NCBI GenBank assembly: GCA_031273285.1
Contig: JAISSE010000194.1
Location: 1 to 8,981 of the forward strand
Length of the DNA stretch: 8,981 nucleotides
DNA from: Prevotellaceae bacterium
GTDB taxonomy: Bacteria > Bacteroidota > Bacteroidia > Bacteroidales > UBA932
Reading direction: 5' to 3'
This document shows, one piece after another, positions 7,135 through 8,981 of the stretch. A program made the translations under genes and the position numbers. Position 1 is the stretch's first letter. The number at the start of each line of letters is the position of its first letter. The notes below the pieces were generated by a model. The model was not told the DNA's origin. It worked only from the letters and a program-made list of their open reading frames with translations, and searched no databases.

Positions 7135-7623
7135 ATGAAAGGTTTGGAAAAATTAGAATTGACAACAGAGACAAAAAAACTGTTACAAGTCTCGGAACAG
7201 AATTACAGGAGATTCGCAAGAATCTACTTTCAGGTATTATCCTGCGAACCGGCCAAACTCACCGTAAAAGTCTGGCAATTGGAGAATCCCATAGGGAAAT
7301 ATCTCACATCGCAGGAACTCATCGCACGGACGCGCGAAGTCTTCGCCGTCGCAGTTCCACCCGAAACCGCCATACACGTTCGCCCGATTTCCTTCAAAAA
7401 AATGAAATTGGAAAACTTTACCCTCGCGGACATCGAACGCGGAATGTCCGAGTTCGGTTTGCAACCGAAAGACCTCGTCAAGCTACTGAACCTCGACAAA
7501 TCGACGATAAGTCAGATTTTATCAGGTCGCAGTTTAACGAAATCAAACAAAGCGATGTTTTACTATCTGTTCGAATATCTCAAAACAGAGAAAAACACCG
7601 TCCCCAAAGCCGAAACCGTCTAA
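7135..7623 (+). CDS. Cro/C1-type helix-turn-helix protein, family not recognised
   Basis: A 162-residue predicted DNA-binding protein. The C-terminal part (about 97-150) fits an XRE-type helix-turn-helix: ADIERGMSEFGLQPKDLVKLLNLDKSTISQILSGRSLTKSNKAM, with LQPKDLVKLLNL as the first helix and DKSTISQILSGR as the recognition helix. The N-terminal 90 residues (LLQVSEQNYRRFARIYFQ..., then KVWQLENPIGKYLT) have no motif I can name. No signal peptide or membrane segment is present. It is a single-gene unit with its own promoter box. A repressor or antitoxin-like role is possible, but no toxin gene is adjacent. A longer frame through the same DNA (7125-7751) gives an Arg/His/Ser-rich product without domains and is treated as a shadow. 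Confidence 0.75.
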   Translation: MKGLEKLELTTETKKLLQVSEQNYRRFARIYFQVLSCEPAKLTVKVWQLENPIGKYLTSQELIARTREVFAVAVPPETAIHVRPISFKKMKLENFTLADIERGMSEFGLQPKDLVKLLNLDKSTISQILSGRSLTKSNKAMFYYLFEYLKTEKNTVPKAETV

Positions 7624-7874
7624 ACCACTCTTTTTCAAAAAAATCACTGAAATGCGCGGATAAAATTCGCAATTCAAAAATAATGTCATATTACTCTGTA
7701 AAGCATCTGAAAATCCACTTGGGATTTGTCCGCAAACAAACGATACATTAGCGGAAAAACAAACATATTCCGTCCCTGACGACATTGGTCATGCCCCGTC
7801 TCTACATGCTGCGGCAAATGTAAGCGAAGCCGAAGAATGCAGGGTAGCACTTACAGTTCGTAAAAAAACAGTAC
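7624..7874. other. non-coding gap between convergent genes, with repeat fragments
   Basis: No gene is supported. CATGCCCCGTCTCTACA at 7790-7806 looks like one arm of a palindromic intergenic repeat with a GTAGAGACGGGG-type partner arm, but that partner is absent here, so it would be a relic. TGTAAG (7819-7824) and CTTACA (7850-7855) form a short inverted pair around 25 bases. Neither shows a tRNA or known ncRNA fold that I can support. Confidence 0.35.
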
Positions 7875-7894
7875 GGGATTATCATCCCCCTTTT
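7875..7894. terminator. possible weak bidirectional terminator
   Basis: GGGAT-TATC-ATCCC (7875-7888) forms a 5-base stem with a 4-base loop, followed on the plus strand by CCTTTTATTT. On the minus strand the same stem is followed after six bases by seven T residues (7868-7862). The position between convergent genes fits a shared terminator, but the stem is short. On the minus strand it overlaps the stop codon of the frame-shifted lipoprotein tail. Confidence 0.3.
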
Positions 7895-7957
7895 ATTTCG
7901 GACAGCATTTTTTGAAATTCCTGTCCTTCCCGATAATCGGGAGCAAAATCAAACTCG
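7882..7957 (-). pseudogene. frame-shifted C-terminal continuation of the small lipoprotein
   Basis: On the minus strand, dropping the C at 7957 turns the reading from RETFRV-stop into RETF-EFDFAPDYREGQEFQK and on to MLSEIKGG, ending at TGA 7884-7882. The segment has 24 sense codons with balanced composition and amphipathic spacing, unlike the shadow frames in this window. The break lies at TTT-C-GAG. A frameshift mutation, a sequencing or assembly error, or a genuine +1 ribosomal slip (TTT re-pairing to TTC before a CGA codon) would all give this pattern. It may also be chance, because the segment is short. Confidence 0.45.
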
Positions 7958-8116
7958 AAAGGTTTCACGACTGTACTCCGGATAATCATCAATCGGGTTT
8001 TCTTCGCAATTCATGCACCGAATCGTTTCACAAATTGCATCCGCCGGTTTTGTCTTTTGTTTTGCACCGCATGACGCGAACAAACAGATAACCGTCAAAA
8101 AACAGATCTTTTTCAT
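7949..8116 (-). CDS. small lipoprotein, probably frame-shifted near its end
   Basis: A 55-residue product with a clear lipoprotein signal: MKKICFLTVICLFASC, with lipobox LFAS-Cys16. It is expected to be lipidated at Cys16 and anchored in the cell envelope. The short mature part has a C-X4-C-X2-C arrangement (Cys29, Cys34, Cys37) followed by acidic and aromatic residues (NPIDDYPEYS). I chose the start at 8116 over an in-frame ATG at 8131 because it begins directly with MKK and overlaps the stop of the upstream propeller gene as ATGA (8116-8113), a sign of translational coupling. The frame ends at a TGA at 7951-7949, but a protein-like reading continues in the +1 frame to 7882 (see next entry), so the original protein may have been about 77 residues. 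Function unknown. Confidence 0.65.
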   Translation of the reverse strand: MKKICFLTVICLFASCGAKQKTKPADAICETIRCMNCEENPIDDYPEYSRETFRV

Positions 8117-8981
8117 TTTATTAAATGCCAAATCATTAACATGGCGTTCTTTTCACCGTACGTCTCATCGGGATCTCCCGGAAGAACGAAAACAATTTTA
8201 CCGTTTAAAGTCCACATTTCCTGCCATAATTCTCTGCCGTCAATATCATTTTGTATCCTGTCGAATACTTTCATTGCCCGCGTATCCTGATTGAACAGTA
8301 CAATTCTGTCATAATCCACACGATCGGCTCTCGTTGTATATGACCAATATATCAGAAACATATTATCGGATTCCGCCCATGTTACAAATCGATATCCCTT
8401 CTCTGTGTGGGGATTATATGGAGGGTCTATTCCGAACCGGAATTTGGCTGCGACTTTATCGAACTGCATTTTATAGATTATGTTGGAATATTCGTTTATT
8501 GCAGTATAAAATCCGTTTTTGCCTTCAGCGAGATACCTTGGCAAAGACAAAACCGCATTATGGTCATATCCGGCATATTCGTCGGGATGCGTTATTTCCG
8601 TATAGGTATTGTTTTCCGGATCAAATATGAACAGACCCTGGCGGAGCGCCCCGAAGGATGCGATATTTTTATCCGGCATGGAAAGGACATATTTGTCGCC
8701 GAAACAGATAAAATCCTTGACCAAATCTTCAATGTCTACTTTTTTGACGAATTTATGCGCGGAATCATAAACCAGTATTCTTTTCAACGCCAAATCCAGA
8801 ATATGCAATCCGCCGTTACTGTCTACGGTATAACTCTCCACATATGTATATTCTCCCGGACCCTGACCGCGTTTATTGAATTTTCCGAGATATTTGCCTC
8901 TTTCGTCGAATATGTATATGGTCATGGCTACAATATTGTAAACATAATATTTCCCGTTAAAGTATTTTATGCGATTTACCA
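8113..8981 (-). CDS. 6-bladed beta-propeller protein, N-terminus beyond the window
   Basis: The frame is open from the right edge to the stop at 8115-8113, giving 289 residues of a partial protein. The first ATG inside the window (8925) is not the start: upstream codons continue the domain (RIKYFNGKYYVYNIVA) directly into MTIYIFDERGKYLGKF. The motif KRGQGPGEY (about 8848-8874) is the hallmark of Bacteroidales 6-bladed beta-propeller proteins, many of them lipoproteins. Further repeats of the type LHILDLALKRILVYDSAHKFVKKVDI and IASFGALRQGLFIFDPENNTY follow the blade pattern. Whether a lipoprotein signal exists cannot be seen. A role in surface ligand binding is inferred from the fold only. The stop overlaps the ATG of the small lipoprotein gene, suggesting one minus-strand operon. 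Confidence 0.85.
   Translation of the reverse strand, partial: VNRIKYFNGKYYVYNIVAMTIYIFDERGKYLGKFNKRGQGPGEYTYVESYTVDSNGGLHILDLALKRILVYDSAHKFVKKVDIEDLVKDFICFGDKYVLSMPDKNIASFGALRQGLFIFDPENNTYTEITHPDEYAGYDHNAVLSLPRYLAEGKNGFYTAINEYSNIIYKMQFDKVAAKFRFGIDPPYNPHTEKGYRFVTWAESDNMFLIYWSYTTRADRVDYDRIVLFNQDTRAMKVFDRIQNDIDGRELWQEMWTLNGKIVFVLPGDPDETYGEKNAMLMIWHLIK

Noticed and set aside
7125..7751. 208-codon plus-strand frame overlapping the HTH gene
   Set aside because: It is longer than the chosen frame but its product is Arg/His/Ser-rich with no domain; the 7135 frame carries a coherent helix-turn-helix and has the better-placed start.
8013..8630. Two plus-strand frames opposite the propeller and lipoprotein genes
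   Set aside because: The minus strand carries the propeller signature and a lipoprotein signal; the plus-strand products lack any motif.
8923..8925. ATG at 8925 as the start of the propeller protein
   Set aside because: The frame stays open to the window edge and the upstream residues continue the same beta-propeller pattern.

Overview
The window looks like chromosomal DNA from a member of the Bacteroidota, most likely order Bacteroidales. The evidence is an RprX/RprY-like two-component pair, a DUF3078-type outer-membrane protein, a 6-bladed beta-propeller of the type carrying a GQGPGEY motif, several TAnnTTTG-type (-7) promoter boxes, and genes without strong Shine-Dalgarno sequences. Genus cannot be told from the sequence.

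Layout. Positions 1-508 are non-coding: a hairpin-forming dispersed-type repeat (about 38-127), then an AT-rich leader with a perfect palindrome. A plus-strand block follows. It holds a sensor histidine kinase (533-1933) and an OmpR-family response regulator (1944-2639). After a likely new promoter come a coiled-coil protein with a degenerate GH16-like domain (2715-4037), an acyl-ACP thioesterase (4050-4814), a DUF3078 beta-barrel protein (4867-5736) and a CysQ-type 3'(2'),5'-bisphosphate nucleotidase (5749-6594). The last four are separated by only 12, 52 and 12 bases and are probably co-transcribed. A 41-bp tandem array (6594-6909) begins on the last base of the cysQ stop codon. After a non-coding gap there is a lone helix-turn-helix protein (7135-7623) with its own promoter box and a paired direct repeat upstream. 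On the minus strand, entering from the right edge, are a partial 6-bladed beta-propeller gene (8981-8113) and, overlapping its stop by ATGA, a small lipoprotein gene (8116-7949). The lipoprotein frame seems to continue after a +1 shift to 7882.

How the genes fit together. The kinase and regulator form one signalling unit. The thioesterase releases fatty acids from acyl carrier protein, and CysQ removes 3',5'-ADP, which is also the by-product of charging acyl carrier protein with phosphopantetheine; a lipid-metabolism link is plausible but inferred. DUF3078 proteins sit in the outer membrane and have no assigned role.

The most unusual items are: (1) the GH16-like domain, in which all three catalytic acid positions are replaced and no signal peptide is visible; (2) the 41-bp array, which shows a higher-order period of four units; and (3) the frame-shifted lipoprotein, with a TTT-C slip site at the break. 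I see no CRISPR array, transposase, rRNA or tRNA gene. No clearly new multi-gene system can be claimed from the sequence alone.
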